A stretch of DNA of 26,332 nt, taken from positions 1 through 26,332 of IMG/VR virus record IMGVR_UViG_3300010354_000541. One strand, written 5' to 3'. Below are positions 1 to 7,188 of the stretch, one piece after another. This DNA comes from a virus. Below the pieces are notes generated by a model. It was given only the letters and a program-made list of their open reading frames with translations, was not told where the DNA came from and made no database searches. Position numbers and translations under genes: made by a program. The number at the start of each line of letters is the position of its first letter. Position 1 is the stretch's first letter.

Positions 1-191
1 CCATTCTCGGTCAGGGTTAGCCTTCTCCGGGAAGGTAGGCTTGAGCAGGCAGACGACTCCCCTGCCCCAAGCAGGGGGAGGAGTCTGTTGTCCTCCCCTT
101 TAGGGGAGACTACGGATTGTCCACGAGAAAGACGGAAGCGACAGGCTGTCGGGAAATTCATAGGATTATAGTGGGGTGCGGGTGTTGACCC
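1..191. other. Left-end region with hairpins downstream of the helicase gene
   Basis: No confident gene lies here. The region has a stem-loop at 55-85 (GACTCC and CCTGC arms, with a 4-base bulge on the right arm), a second at 93-108 (CTCCCC, loop TTTA, GGGGAG) and a 13-base palindrome at 139-151 (CGACAG-G-CTGTCG). Read on the minus strand it follows the helicase stop codon, so it could end that transcript, but neither hairpin has a clear T tract. A minus-strand frame starting with ATG at 161-159 stays open for 53 codons to the window edge. It crosses the hairpins and matches nothing I recognise, so I do not call it a gene. Confidence 0.5.
165..170 (-). promoter_or_regulatory. Candidate -10 box (TATAAT)
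   Basis: The minus strand carries a perfect TATAAT just past the helicase stop codon and 3 bases before an ATG. No good -35 hexamer is seen 16-18 bases upstream, where the sequence is C-rich. It could drive whatever lies beyond the left edge. The match is short and may be chance. Confidence 0.25.
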
Positions 192-1505
192 TCAGCGACC
201 ATTAAAGAGGCGTGGCGACCCCTTAGCGGGTCGGGAATCGCTATTCCTATGAGCGACCTCATCCTCGTTTTGGACGGGGGGCTGGCTGTATTCCCAGCGG
301 ATGACCCCCTTCTCGGCGGCGTGGCGGATGTAAATCTCGCCCTTGAACTGGTTGGCGTGGTCCTTGAGGCCGGCACGGCCACGGCGCTTGGTCAGGCCGA
401 ACTTGTAGATCGGCTCCTCGCCCTGGCATCGGAAGAGGACGGCGACCTCGCGGAACCAGTTGGTGAACTCGGACGAGCCTAGGCCAGCGTAGGCTAGGTC
501 GGCGACGGTGTGGCCTTCCTTGTCGCTGGCGGCCTTGGGCTTGCCGGTGTGGTGCATGGCGACGAGGACGGCGCCCGTCTCGAGGAGGATGGGGGCTAGG
601 TCGTGGCGCAGGAACTTGGACGCCTGCTCCTGATCGGAGACGTCGATGCCCGCGAAGGACAGGAGCGGGTCGACGAAGACGATGTCGGCCTGCTGGTCAA
701 TGACGAGCTGACGAAGTGCGGCGGTGAAGGTCGTGCCGGTGCTGACGGTGTCGCGGAAGATGGCTAGGTGCTCGCGGAGGGTGGCCTTCTCCTCGCTGTC
801 GAGGTAGGCTCCTGCGATGACGTCCTGAAGGGCCTCGGAGATGTCGCCCGCGTCATTCTCAGCCTGGAGCACGACGGCGCGTAGGGGCTTGGCAGGCTTG
901 ATGCCGAAGAAGTCACGGCCTAGGCACCAGTGGACGGCGGCCTGCATCATGAGGGAAGACTTGCCCGTGCCGGACTGACCGACGATAAGCATCGAGCCGC
1001 CCTTGCAGAGCCAGCGGTGCGAGCCTAGGATGCAGGACGGGTCTTCCTTGCGCTCGAAGGACAGCAGGGCGTCGAAGTCCATCCGCTGCGGACCTCCGGC
1101 CTTGGCCTTGCGACCCTTGCGGGATTCGGCGAGGGTGGCATAGTGGTCGAGGAGGGTGTCCGGGTCGGTGGCCTGTTTGGCGGCATCTAGGGCACGTCGC
1201 AGGATGGCCGTGTCGGCGATCAGGTCGGCGTGCTCAGGTCGGTAGGTGGACTGGCCGACATCGCTGACCAGGAGCGAGACGGTGGCCGCGTCGATAGGCG
1301 AGCCCATGTCGCGGAGTCGCTGGCTGACCGTCAGCTCGTCGGCGATGATGCCGTCGGCGCCGAGGGATAGCATCGCGGAGACGATGTCCTGATGGGCTGG
1401 CTCGAAGAAGTCGGAGGGCTGGAGGTCGCCCGGTAGCGGGAAGGCTTCGCGTAGGAGGACGCCGAGGAGGTGGCGTTCCGCCGGCACGTTGTTCGGAGGA
1501 GTCAT
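192..1505 (-). CDS. Replicative helicase-like ATPase (DnaB N-domain plus RepA/AAA_25-type motor)
   Basis: This 437-residue protein is probably the phage replicative helicase. Residues 8-110 resemble the helical N-terminal domain of DnaB (AERHLLGVLL, then a DFFEPAHQDI segment). The RecA-fold motor follows, with Walker A GQSGTGKS at 176-183, Walker B IVFVDP at 275-280 and MHHTGK at 317-322, as in hexameric RepA/DnaB-type ATPases. The start at 1505 is chosen because this ATG follows a C/A-rich leader and the DnaB-like homology begins right after it. An upstream in-frame ATG at 1550 would add 15 low-complexity residues. It is the last gene of the early run, 51 bases after a tandem winged-helix gene that could act as initiator or loader. 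No primase domain is visible. Confidence 0.85.
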   Translation of the reverse strand: MTPPNNVPAERHLLGVLLREAFPLPGDLQPSDFFEPAHQDIVSAMLSLGADGIIADELTVSQRLRDMGSPIDAATVSLLVSDVGQSTYRPEHADLIADTAILRRALDAAKQATDPDTLLDHYATLAESRKGRKAKAGGPQRMDFDALLSFERKEDPSCILGSHRWLCKGGSMLIVGQSGTGKSSLMMQAAVHWCLGRDFFGIKPAKPLRAVVLQAENDAGDISEALQDVIAGAYLDSEEKATLREHLAIFRDTVSTGTTFTAALRQLVIDQQADIVFVDPLLSFAGIDVSDQEQASKFLRHDLAPILLETGAVLVAMHHTGKPKAASDKEGHTVADLAYAGLGSSEFTNWFREVAVLFRCQGEEPIYKFGLTKRRGRAGLKDHANQFKGEIYIRHAAEKGVIRWEYSQPPVQNEDEVAHRNSDSRPAKGSPRLFNGR

Positions 1506-1556
1506 GGAAGAAGAAGGTTTGGGTTTGGGAGCGTGGGTGCCCGAGGTCAAGGTGCT

Positions 1557-2039
1557 TTAGCGGAAGAGAGCCATTACGGCGCTCTCGAGGTAGTAGGCGT
1601 TGCGATGGATGCCGATGATGCCTCGACGCGTCTTGAAGTAACGGGGCTTGAGTCCTGCCCGGGCTATGCGGGAGCGGACGGAGACGTCGGAGAGTTTGAC
1701 CTTCACGGACACGTCGACGATGCGAACCCAGCCCTTGGGGACGGTTTCCTCCTGGTGCTCGAAGACTCGGGTCGCGGCCTCGGCGATCGTGCGGTAGGGC
1801 GGGACGGGGCGGTAGACATAGGCCATGTGGCATTGCCCGGTCCTAGCCTTGAACTGATGGGGCTGGCGTTCCAGCAGGCCGCGGCGGTAAAGGTCGAGGG
1901 CACGGGATGACGCGTTGCGCGTGTGGGCCATCCGCAGCTCTTCGCGAATCTGGTCGACGGTGAACCAGCCCTTGGGGGCGGGGATGTCGCCTTCGGAGCG
2001 TAGCGCCTTGATGAGGGCGAGAGGGTCGAAGCGCCTCAT
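1557..2039 (-). CDS. Tandem winged-helix DNA-binding protein
   Basis: This 160-residue basic protein appears to consist of two related halves. One begins PKGWFTVDQIREEL at residue 22 and the other PKGWVRIVDVSVKV at residue 101. Each continues into a helix-turn-helix pattern and a strand-rich wing, so I read it as two winged helices from an internal duplication. The start at 2039 gives an ATGA overlap with the phosphoesterase stop. Lying directly upstream of the helicase, it could be a replication initiator, a helicase loader or a repressor. The fold assignment is inference from the pattern and no family is named. Confidence 0.6.
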   Translation of the reverse strand: MRRFDPLALIKALRSEGDIPAPKGWFTVDQIREELRMAHTRNASSRALDLYRRGLLERQPHQFKARTGQCHMAYVYRPVPPYRTIAEAATRVFEHQEETVPKGWVRIVDVSVKVKLSDVSVRSRIARAGLKPRYFKTRRGIIGIHRNAYYLESAVMALFR

Positions 2040-2800
2040 TTGGATTTCGGGGAGAACACCTTTAGGTCGGTCGTCCAGACCCATCGGCTGCCGACGCGGT
2101 GGACAAGCCAGACCTTCCAGTCCTTGCCGTCGACCCAGCCTGCCGCGAAGCCTGAGCCCCAGCGGGAGGTGGCAAGCCTGTGCGACGCGTAGGCCATTGC
2201 GTCCTTCTGGCAGAGACAGCCGGCGCTGAACGCGGCACCGCCTTCGGCCTTCGTAAGGTTGACCTGGCTTAGGGTGTGGGTGTGCCCGTGGATCAGGGCG
2301 CCGCCTCGGTCAGCGTAGTGGCGACCCTGTTCGGGAGTGGCGTTGACGCCATGGGCGTAGCCGTGCACGAAGGCCACCGGGCCTAGGCGGTAGACGCCTT
2401 TCTCGGCGTGGTAGTCGAGGATGGTCTTCGCCCCGCAGCTCTTCGCGGCGGTCTTGATGCGGGCGTAGAGGTCGGCGCAGTAGTCGCGTACCAGGGCGGA
2501 GCCGGAGGAGTGCTGGAGGGCAAGCGCCCGGTGCTCGTGGTTGCCCATCAGGTAGACGGTCGGCTTCGTGCGCTCGAGGAAGTTCTCGCCGGCCTCGACA
2601 TCAGCGATGAGGGACTCAGCCCCTTCGGCGTCGTTGCCAGCCCCACGGCGCAGGGATCGGAAGTCGAAGCAGTCGCCGAGGTGGACGCGGACAGTCGGCT
2701 TGTAGTCCTTGATGAACTCGACGAGGGCCTCGACGGCGTTCTCGTCCATCATGTCGCCGTGGTTGTCGCCGAAAGCGACGAAGCGGGTCGGGGTGCTCAT
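2036..2800 (-). CDS. Calcineurin-like metallophosphoesterase
   Basis: All signature motifs of the two-metal calcineurin-like phosphoesterase fold are present in this 254-residue protein: GDNHGD (11-16), GDCFD (42-46), GNHE (86-89), HGYAHG (146-151) and HGHTH (171-175). It should therefore be an active phosphoesterase. Phage members of this family are often found in replication regions, and substrates may be nucleic acids or small phosphoesters, which cannot be told from sequence. The start at 2800 overlaps the stop of the upstream miniprotein (ATGA), which rules against the in-frame ATG ten codons further up. Its own stop overlaps the start of the winged-helix gene. Confidence 0.9.
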   Translation of the reverse strand: MSTPTRFVAFGDNHGDMMDENAVEALVEFIKDYKPTVRVHLGDCFDFRSLRRGAGNDAEGAESLIADVEAGENFLERTKPTVYLMGNHEHRALALQHSSGSALVRDYCADLYARIKTAAKSCGAKTILDYHAEKGVYRLGPVAFVHGYAHGVNATPEQGRHYADRGGALIHGHTHTLSQVNLTKAEGGAAFSAGCLCQKDAMAYASHRLATSRWGSGFAAGWVDGKDWKVWLVHRVGSRWVWTTDLKVFSPKSK

Positions 2801-2973
2801 TTTGTGGGTGGGTTGGGAAGGGGCATCCAATGGGTAGGACGATACCAGTGGTCGTTGCTATCGTGCCATCCTGAAACTTTACACCAACTAACCGTCCACA
2901 TGTAACCATCATGGAACACTAGGATGTATGAGCCATCCTTCGGGGCCGTCTCGATGGGTTGCCAGTCGCTCAT
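2797..2973 (-). CDS. DUF551-like small protein
   Basis: This is a 58-residue gene that a 60-codon length filter would miss. It begins MSDWQPIETAPKDGSYILVF and ends THWMPLPNPPTK. The W-Q-P-IETAPKDG opening and the THWMPLP-PP ending are the hallmarks of the small DUF551-type phage and prophage proteins, whose function is unknown. The gene fits its gap exactly: its ATG overlaps the stop of the upstream arm-domain gene (ATGA), and its TGA overlaps the ATG of the phosphoesterase in the same way. Both couplings make chance unlikely. It is rich in Trp, typical of the family. Confidence 0.85.
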   Translation of the reverse strand: MSDWQPIETAPKDGSYILVFHDGYMWTVSWCKVSGWHDSNDHWYRPTHWMPLPNPPTK

Positions 2974-3284
2974 CGGGCGTTGATGTAAGGGATTGGCTTG
3001 CCGGAGTCGAAGGCCGCCAGCATCTCGTCACGGCGCTTGCGGGCCGTCTCGAGGTCGGTGGCGATGTTCTCGACGATGTCCTTGCCACGGCGACGCAGGC
3101 GGAACCAATAGCAGTCGCCGAGCTTCTGGAGGTGGTGGTTCGGGTTCTCGGCCTTCGTGTAGACCACCTTGTCGTTCCGGCCGATGCGGGTATACTTCGG
3201 GCAGGCGAGGAGAAAGGCCACGCGGTCAGGCGACAGGCCGACCTTGCGGGCCCAAGCGACGGTGTCGGGGTTCAGAGTCTCCAT
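2970..3284 (-). CDS. Orphan integrase arm-type DNA-binding domain protein
   Basis: In this 104-residue protein, residues 55-95 (CYWFRLRRRGKDIVENIATD, then a basic helix with ARKRRDEMLAAF) look like the arm-binding domain at the N-terminus of tyrosine integrases: three strands followed by a helix. No catalytic domain follows, and the protein ends at residue 104. It could bind repeated DNA sites as a regulator or be the remnant of an integrase. The N-terminal 50 residues are not recognised. The start overlaps the dNMP kinase by 13 bases, and the stop overlaps the DUF551-like gene. The fold assignment rests on pattern only. Confidence 0.55.
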   Translation of the reverse strand: METLNPDTVAWARKVGLSPDRVAFLLACPKYTRIGRNDKVVYTKAENPNHHLQKLGDCYWFRLRRRGKDIVENIATDLETARKRRDEMLAAFDSGKPIPYINAR

Positions 3285-3844
3285 GACTTGGCTAGGTTGC
3301 GACCTTCGGTCATGATCTGGTTACGGGCGTTCGGCTTGAAGATGTACTCCTGGTCGAACAGGTGGGACGCGCGGATTTCGGCGATGCTGTCGAGTTCCTC
3401 GTCGTTGGCCGGACCGACGCCGGCGGTGGCGACGTAGATGGTGCGGACTCGCCAGCCTTTCTCCCAGAGGATGTCCTGGCAGACGCGCAGCTCGTTGACG
3501 TAGCGCCAGTCCGAGCAGACGACGGTCTCGGGGCTGGGCTGGTCGGCGTGCTTCATCACCGGGCACCAGTTGGCGAAGTGACGGGCGAAGACGTCGCGGT
3601 CTAGGCGCCGTGCGAACTTTCCCGCGTGGACGAGGAAGTCTCGGTTATCGACCTTGAAGTCCTCCTTGAAGAAGTCCCCATCGAGGCCGAGGTAGTCCAT
3701 GTAATGGTTCGCGGCTTCCTTGAGGGCGTCGGCGAAGTTGATGTGTTCGGCGGGGCGGGTCGCCCATTCGAGTATGCCCGAGGCGAGGGTGGACTTGCCC
3801 GTCCTTGCGTATCCGGCAATTAAGACGAGCGTTGGGGCTGGCAT
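3272..3844 (-). CDS. Deoxynucleoside monophosphate kinase
   Basis: This 190-residue P-loop protein has GYARTGKST at 11-19 and a DWRYVNE motif at 112-118. This pairing is typical of phage dNMP kinases of the T4 gene 1 type, which phosphorylate dNMPs to dNDPs for phage DNA synthesis. The start at 3844 is preferred since it puts the P-loop about ten residues from the N-terminus, as usual. Another in-frame ATG at 3859 would add five residues and overlap the HNH gene. The end overlaps the next gene by 13 bases. The gene lies in the replication and recombination operon, as expected. Confidence 0.8.
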   Translation of the reverse strand: MPAPTLVLIAGYARTGKSTLASGILEWATRPAEHINFADALKEAANHYMDYLGLDGDFFKEDFKVDNRDFLVHAGKFARRLDRDVFARHFANWCPVMKHADQPSPETVVCSDWRYVNELRVCQDILWEKGWRVRTIYVATAGVGPANDEELDSIAEIRASHLFDQEYIFKPNARNQIMTEGRNLAKSWRL

Positions 3845-3845
3845 G

Positions 3846-4343
3846 TTATTGGGTGGCATGGGAAAGGACATTGCGACAGACAGCGATGAACTCGTCAACG
3901 GTCATATCGTTCTTGCACTGGTTAACCTCAGGAGAAAGCCATTGCAGGTTTTCTGGGTGGTTCTTGCCACCCTTGGAGACGGGGACGATGTGATCTAGCT
4001 CGGCGGTCCTATCGAGACGCTTGCCGGTCATAGCGCATCGGCCACGCTGCTTTCTCCAAAGCCAGAAGATGGACTCAGACAGAGCGGCGACATCCCCTTG
4101 CTTTGTTCTCCATACTGCGGCCTTGGCCCTCTGATGGAAAAAGCGTCGCTTCCTCCGGTCAGCATCTACGGCCTTTGCCCTTTCCTTGTTTCTCTCGCGC
4201 CAACGTTTAACTGCGGCGCGGTGACTATCCTTATTCTTAGAGCGCCAGTTAGCCTGGGTCTGCCTCGCCCTTTCGGGGTTGGCAGCGGCCCAGGCTTTCA
4301 AGCGATTAATCGAAGCCGCCTTTTTCTCGGTGGCAGTTCCCAT
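3846..4343 (-). CDS. HNH endonuclease
   Basis: This 165-residue protein has a very basic N-terminal half (NPERARQTQANWRSKNKDS, then KRWRERNKERAK) and a C-terminal HNH nuclease domain. The core is LDHIVPVSKGG (116-126), N132-LQWL and N141-QCKNDM, with CAMTGKRL (103-110) just before. The histidine and asparagines of the fold are in place. The N-terminal repeats resemble the NUMOD-like or basic helices of free-standing homing endonucleases. It sits between the SSB-like and dNMP kinase genes and looks less G+C-rich than them, so it may be a mobile insertion. A packaging-linked HNH role is less likely so far from the head genes. Confidence 0.85.
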   Translation of the reverse strand: MGTATEKKAASINRLKAWAAANPERARQTQANWRSKNKDSHRAAVKRWRERNKERAKAVDADRRKRRFFHQRAKAAVWRTKQGDVAALSESIFWLWRKQRGRCAMTGKRLDRTAELDHIVPVSKGGKNHPENLQWLSPEVNQCKNDMTVDEFIAVCRNVLSHATQ

Positions 4344-4347
4344 CGGG

Positions 4348-4785
4348 TTAGAAGGGCGGGTTCTCGGGCGGGGGCTCGCTGACGACGGGCTTCTGGGAGC
4401 CCTTGGGGAACGTCAGCTTGTACTTGAACTGAGGCTTGCCGTTCCATTCGCCGTTAGGGATGGCCTCGACGCCGATGAGGCAGGTCTTGCCGCAGGCGGG
4501 TTCGATGTATTGCAGGAACTCGGCGGGGGTGGCGTCCAAGCGGATCTCCTCGGTGAACTTGCCGGCGAACTTGCCGACGAGCATCGCGAGGGGCTTGGCG
4601 TACTTGGAGCCGTAGGACTTGCTCAGGCAGTTGCCCTGGTCGTCGAGGAAGAAGAGGCGCGCGGAGGAGGTGCCGTCTTCGTTGTGCTTCACCTTCTCGA
4701 ACTTCGGCTTGATGAGCTTCAGTTTGTAGGTGCCGGACACCTCGATGGACTTGAGCGGGGGGCGGTCGTTGTTGGGCGGGTTCAT
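4348..4785 (-). CDS. Putative single-stranded DNA-binding protein
   Basis: This 145-residue protein is predicted as mostly beta (SGTYKLKLIKPKFE, then ARLFFLDDQGNCLSKSY, then FKYKLTFPKG), consistent with one OB fold. It ends in a proline-rich, acidic tail, PPPENPPF. A flexible tail finishing in Pro-Phe is how bacterial SSB docks partner proteins (the classic end is DIPF). It starts 3 bases after the RecE-like exonuclease stop, so it is likely co-translated with a nuclease that produces single strands. The SSB call is an inference from fold pattern, tail and position. Other recombination accessory proteins are possible. Confidence 0.5.
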   Translation of the reverse strand: MNPPNNDRPPLKSIEVSGTYKLKLIKPKFEKVKHNEDGTSSARLFFLDDQGNCLSKSYGSKYAKPLAMLVGKFAGKFTEEIRLDATPAEFLQYIEPACGKTCLIGVEAIPNGEWNGKPQFKYKLTFPKGSQKPVVSEPPPENPPF

Positions 4786-4788
4786 GGA

Positions 4789-5595
4789 TTAGGCGAAGTT
4801 GATGTTGGTGGCGGCGGTGGGCTTGGCGGCGATGTCGATGGTCTGGATCTGCTGCGGATAGGCAGGCCACTGTCCCGAGGCGGTGCATTCCTTGTAAAGG
4901 GCCAGCGCCTTCTCGAAGTCGAACGCGGCTTGGGTCATCAGTTCGGGCCCGAGCTCATAGACGGCGTGGGCGTAGGGCGGCTCCTTTTCGACGGCGATGA
5001 AGCGGAAGCCGAGCACCCGGCACTTGTATGCCGACTCGACGGCATGGCGGTAGAAGTAAGCCTGGAGCGCGTACTTGTATTTGCGGACGGCCTGAAGGAA
5101 GCCGTGGGGGCTGGCGTCCTCGCAGGTCTTAAGGTCGTAGATGTAGCCGTCGTCGGATATGCCGTCGATGGCGCACTTAACGAGCGTGTCGCCGATGAAG
5201 GCGGTGAACATGACCTCGGTCTTCGAGAGGACGATGCCGTTGGCCTTCATGCAGGCGGCGGCGGAGTTGGCTACGGCGTCCACGAGGGCACCCTCCTCGG
5301 CGGTCAGGATGGCCTTGCCTTCGTTGGCGGTGACGAACTCGGCCCACTCGGCCTTGCCTTCCTTCGTGCGCTTGTCGACCTCCGGGGCGATGGCGTGGGT
5401 GGCGTTGTAGGCGTCGAGCCCTTCGAGGGCGAGCTTGTGGACGGCGGTGCCGACGCGGAGGGCCTTGCTGTCCTCGCGGGTGCGAGCGAGATACGCCTGG
5501 TAATGAGCGGGAGACTTGAGCAGTTCCTTCGCGCCGGATTGGTTGAGCGCTTGGATGCCGTCGTAGATGACGCGTTCGGTGATGAGGTCGGGCAT
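4789..5595 (-). CDS. RecE-like (exonuclease VIII) PD-(D/E)XK exonuclease
   Basis: This 268-residue protein matches the phage exonuclease family related to RecE (DUF3799 type). Visible marks are GTAVHKLALE (49-58), E127, CAIDGI with D144, and YDLKTC giving the D154-x-K156 catalytic pair, followed by YKYALQAYFYR (173-183). Such enzymes resect double-stranded ends 5' to 3' so that an annealing protein can pair the strands. The annealing partner here is the ERF-type gene 1.4 kb upstream. A C/A-rich 38-base leader precedes the ATG. The next gene, SSB-like, follows with a 3-base gap. Confidence 0.85.
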   Translation of the reverse strand: MPDLITERVIYDGIQALNQSGAKELLKSPAHYQAYLARTREDSKALRVGTAVHKLALEGLDAYNATHAIAPEVDKRTKEGKAEWAEFVTANEGKAILTAEEGALVDAVANSAAACMKANGIVLSKTEVMFTAFIGDTLVKCAIDGISDDGYIYDLKTCEDASPHGFLQAVRKYKYALQAYFYRHAVESAYKCRVLGFRFIAVEKEPPYAHAVYELGPELMTQAAFDFEKALALYKECTASGQWPAYPQQIQTIDIAAKPTAATNINFA

Positions 5596-5633
5596 GGTGA
5601 TCGGGTGTTGGTGTTCTGGGTTGGTGGGAAAGG

Positions 5634-5987
5634 TCAGAGGGAGTCGTCCTCGGGGGCTGACTCCTCGACGCTGGCGGAGATGCGGCGCACGTCCTCAAGG
5701 GCGGCTTCACCGGCGTTCTCCATGGCCTCGAGCGTATTGCGGAGGACACGGAGCTGGACGACGAGCACGTGGACGCGGTCGTGCAGGGGCTTCACTGCGG
5801 CGGACTCGTCGGCGGTCTCGACGTGATCGGTGAACACGCTCAGTTCGGTGAGCGCAGCGGAAGCAAGGTCGGAGAGCGTCGACAGGTCTTCGACGTGCAT
5901 CTCGACCCGGGAGGCGAGCGACTTGACGATGGCGAGGTCGCTGGTGACCTTCTCGACGAGGCGCTGGATGTTGTCGCGGTTGGTCAT
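5634..5987 (-). CDS. Hypothetical coiled-coil protein
   Basis: A 117-residue acidic protein predicted to be almost wholly helical, with long heptad-like runs (IQRLVEKVTSDLAIVKSLAS, then VLVVQLRVLRNTLEAM) and an acidic end, SAPEDDSL. No domain is recognised. It begins with an ATGA overlap with the gene before it and lies between the ERF and exonuclease genes, so it may assist recombination, but nothing in the sequence shows this. No signal peptide or membrane segment is present. Confidence 0.7.
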   Translation of the reverse strand: MTNRDNIQRLVEKVTSDLAIVKSLASRVEMHVEDLSTLSDLASAALTELSVFTDHVETADESAAVKPLHDRVHVLVVQLRVLRNTLEAMENAGEAALEDVRRISASVEESAPEDDSL

Positions 5988-6232
5988 TGGCGGACGGGCG
6001 TGAAGGTAAGTTCCTTTATCTCGCCGTTAGGGGCAAGGGTGAAATAGCGGACCTGCGAGCGGATGAGCGACGGGTAGGTCTTGCGCTTCCACGCGTTGAG
6101 GTCGGTCAGGAAGTCGGCGTGCTTACGGGCGGTCAGTTCGACGTAAGGGTAGCCGTCCAGGAGGAGGAGCAGGGCATACTGATTGCGGACGGTGGCCGCG
6201 ATGCGTTCGATGCCCTTGGGAACGTCAGCCAT
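5984..6232 (-). CDS. Hypothetical protein
   Basis: An 82-residue protein beginning MADVPKGIERIAATVRNQYA, with a hydrophobic stretch ALLLLLDGYPYVEL that is too short and mixed to be a clear membrane helix. The start at 6232 is chosen because its ATG overlaps the stop codon of the upstream gene (TGATG). A longer frame from 6262 would overlap that gene by 31 bases. The sequence just before the start resembles the CCAA/GGGCAA motif of the late genes, with one extra spacer base. Function unknown. Confidence 0.65.
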   Translation of the reverse strand: MADVPKGIERIAATVRNQYALLLLLDGYPYVELTARKHADFLTDLNAWKRKTYPSLIRSQVRYFTLAPNGEIKELTFTPVRQ

Positions 6233-6486
6233 CAGAGTTGCCCGGTCTTGGCGCGGTTCCACTTGGCGATGGTGGCGATGCAGACGGCCTTGGCGATGGC
6301 GTCGAGCTGAGAGGACTGGGCGATGTCGTCGAGGACGCGGGCGAGTTCGTTGCCGGCGTAGCGCATCTCGGCGATGGTCTTGGCTTGGTTCTCGGCGCGG
6401 GCTTCGGCAGCCGACGCGAGGTTCTGGTTATGCAGGTGACGCATGGCGGCGTTCACCGGGTCGAAGGGGTCGAAGTTGTCGCTCAT
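6232..6486 (-). CDS. Hypothetical helical protein
   Basis: An 84-residue protein starting MSDNFDPFDPVNAAMRHLHN, mostly helical and Ala-rich, with no recognised domain. It is coupled to the ERF gene upstream by an ATGA overlap and to the next gene by TGATG, so the three are likely made together. That suggests an accessory role in the recombination module, but this is only context. Confidence 0.65.
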   Translation of the reverse strand: MSDNFDPFDPVNAAMRHLHNQNLASAAEARAENQAKTIAEMRYAGNELARVLDDIAQSSQLDAIAKAVCIATIAKWNRAKTGQL

Positions 6487-6944
6487 TTGGTCAGGGGGCG
6501 GGGGGTGGGGGAGAAGGCAGGGGCGGCGGGTGCGGAGGCCGTAGCGCGGAAGCCAGAGGCCACGGCGCCGTCGTCGTCGAGGTCGACCGAGATGCCGCAG
6601 GCGGTCTGGATGGACTGGCGGCGGATGTAGGTGATGGCCCCGCCGATCTGCTGGGCGGTCAGACCCTCGGCCTTGACGAGCAGGGTGCCAAAGTCGAAGC
6701 GTTCGCCGGAGGAGTGCAGGAAGGCGGTCGAGACACCGACCTTGCCGTCCTGGCTGACGAGCGTCTGGATGAGGGCGAGGTCGTGGTCGAGCAGGACGGG
6801 CTTGATGGCGTCGAGCAGCGCGTCGAGGGAGACGTACTTGGCCTTGAAGGCGGGGTTGATCTTGTTGGCCTTCACGTTGTCCAGGGCGGCGAGGGCTTGG
6901 ACGAGCGCGGAGGTGGCGGTGGTGGGTGTGGGCTGTTTGCTCAT
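6483..6944 (-). CDS. ERF-family single-strand annealing protein
   Basis: This 153-residue protein carries the marks of the ERF superfamily of phage annealing recombinases. These are the N-terminal segment NVKANKINPAFKAKYVSLDA with DAIKPVLLDHDLALIQ (23-60), and later QIGGAITYIRRQSIQTACGI, matching the family's AITYxRRY(A/S)LxxxxGI box. ERF proteins coat single strands and anneal complementary DNA, pairing with a 5'-3' exonuclease such as the RecE-like enzyme nearby. The C-terminal end is a Pro/Ala-rich linker (APAAPAFSPTPRPLTK), so the protein is shorter than P22 Erf and lacks a second domain. The leader before the ATG reads AATTCCCACC, with no Shine-Dalgarno sequence. Confidence 0.85.
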   Translation of the reverse strand: MSKQPTPTTATSALVQALAALDNVKANKINPAFKAKYVSLDALLDAIKPVLLDHDLALIQTLVSQDGKVGVSTAFLHSSGERFDFGTLLVKAEGLTAQQIGGAITYIRRQSIQTACGISVDLDDDGAVASGFRATASAPAAPAFSPTPRPLTK

Positions 6945-6952
6945 GGTGGGAA

Positions 6953-7180
6953 TTATTTGGTGGGCTCGGTGGCGGCCTTGGTGACTTCGCCGGCCTTGAT
7001 GGTGGCCTCGATGTCGGCGAGGGACATCCGCGTGTAGCCGGGGACGAAGAGGTTGTAGTAGGTCACGCCGTTGCGGACGGTGGGCGTCAGGAGTCGGGCG
7101 ACCTTCTGATCGGGCAGGAGGATGTAGGACGAGTCCGCGATGATGCGGTATTCGGGAGAGGGTTTGGAGTCTTTCTTCAT
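6953..7180 (-). CDS. Hypothetical protein
   Basis: A 75-residue protein starting MKKDSKPSPEYRIIADSSYI. The middle (VRNGVTYYNLFVPGYTRMSLADIEATIKAG) has a strand-turn-helix look and could bind DNA, but I do not recognise it. The start at 7180 follows a short C-rich leader (TTTCCCCA) and lies 8 bases after the resolvase stop. Longer in-frame versions would run antiparallel-free through the resolvase gene and are shadows. Confidence 0.65.
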   Translation of the reverse strand: MKKDSKPSPEYRIIADSSYILLPDQKVARLLTPTVRNGVTYYNLFVPGYTRMSLADIEATIKAGEVTKAATEPTK

Positions 7181-7188
7181 TGGGGAAA

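Noticed and set aside
4279-5826. 515-codon plus-strand open frame opposite the SSB-like and exonuclease genes
   Set aside because: It is antisense to genes with clear family motifs, and its Gly/Val/Glu/Leu-rich sequence is the usual shadow of G+C-rich coding DNA.
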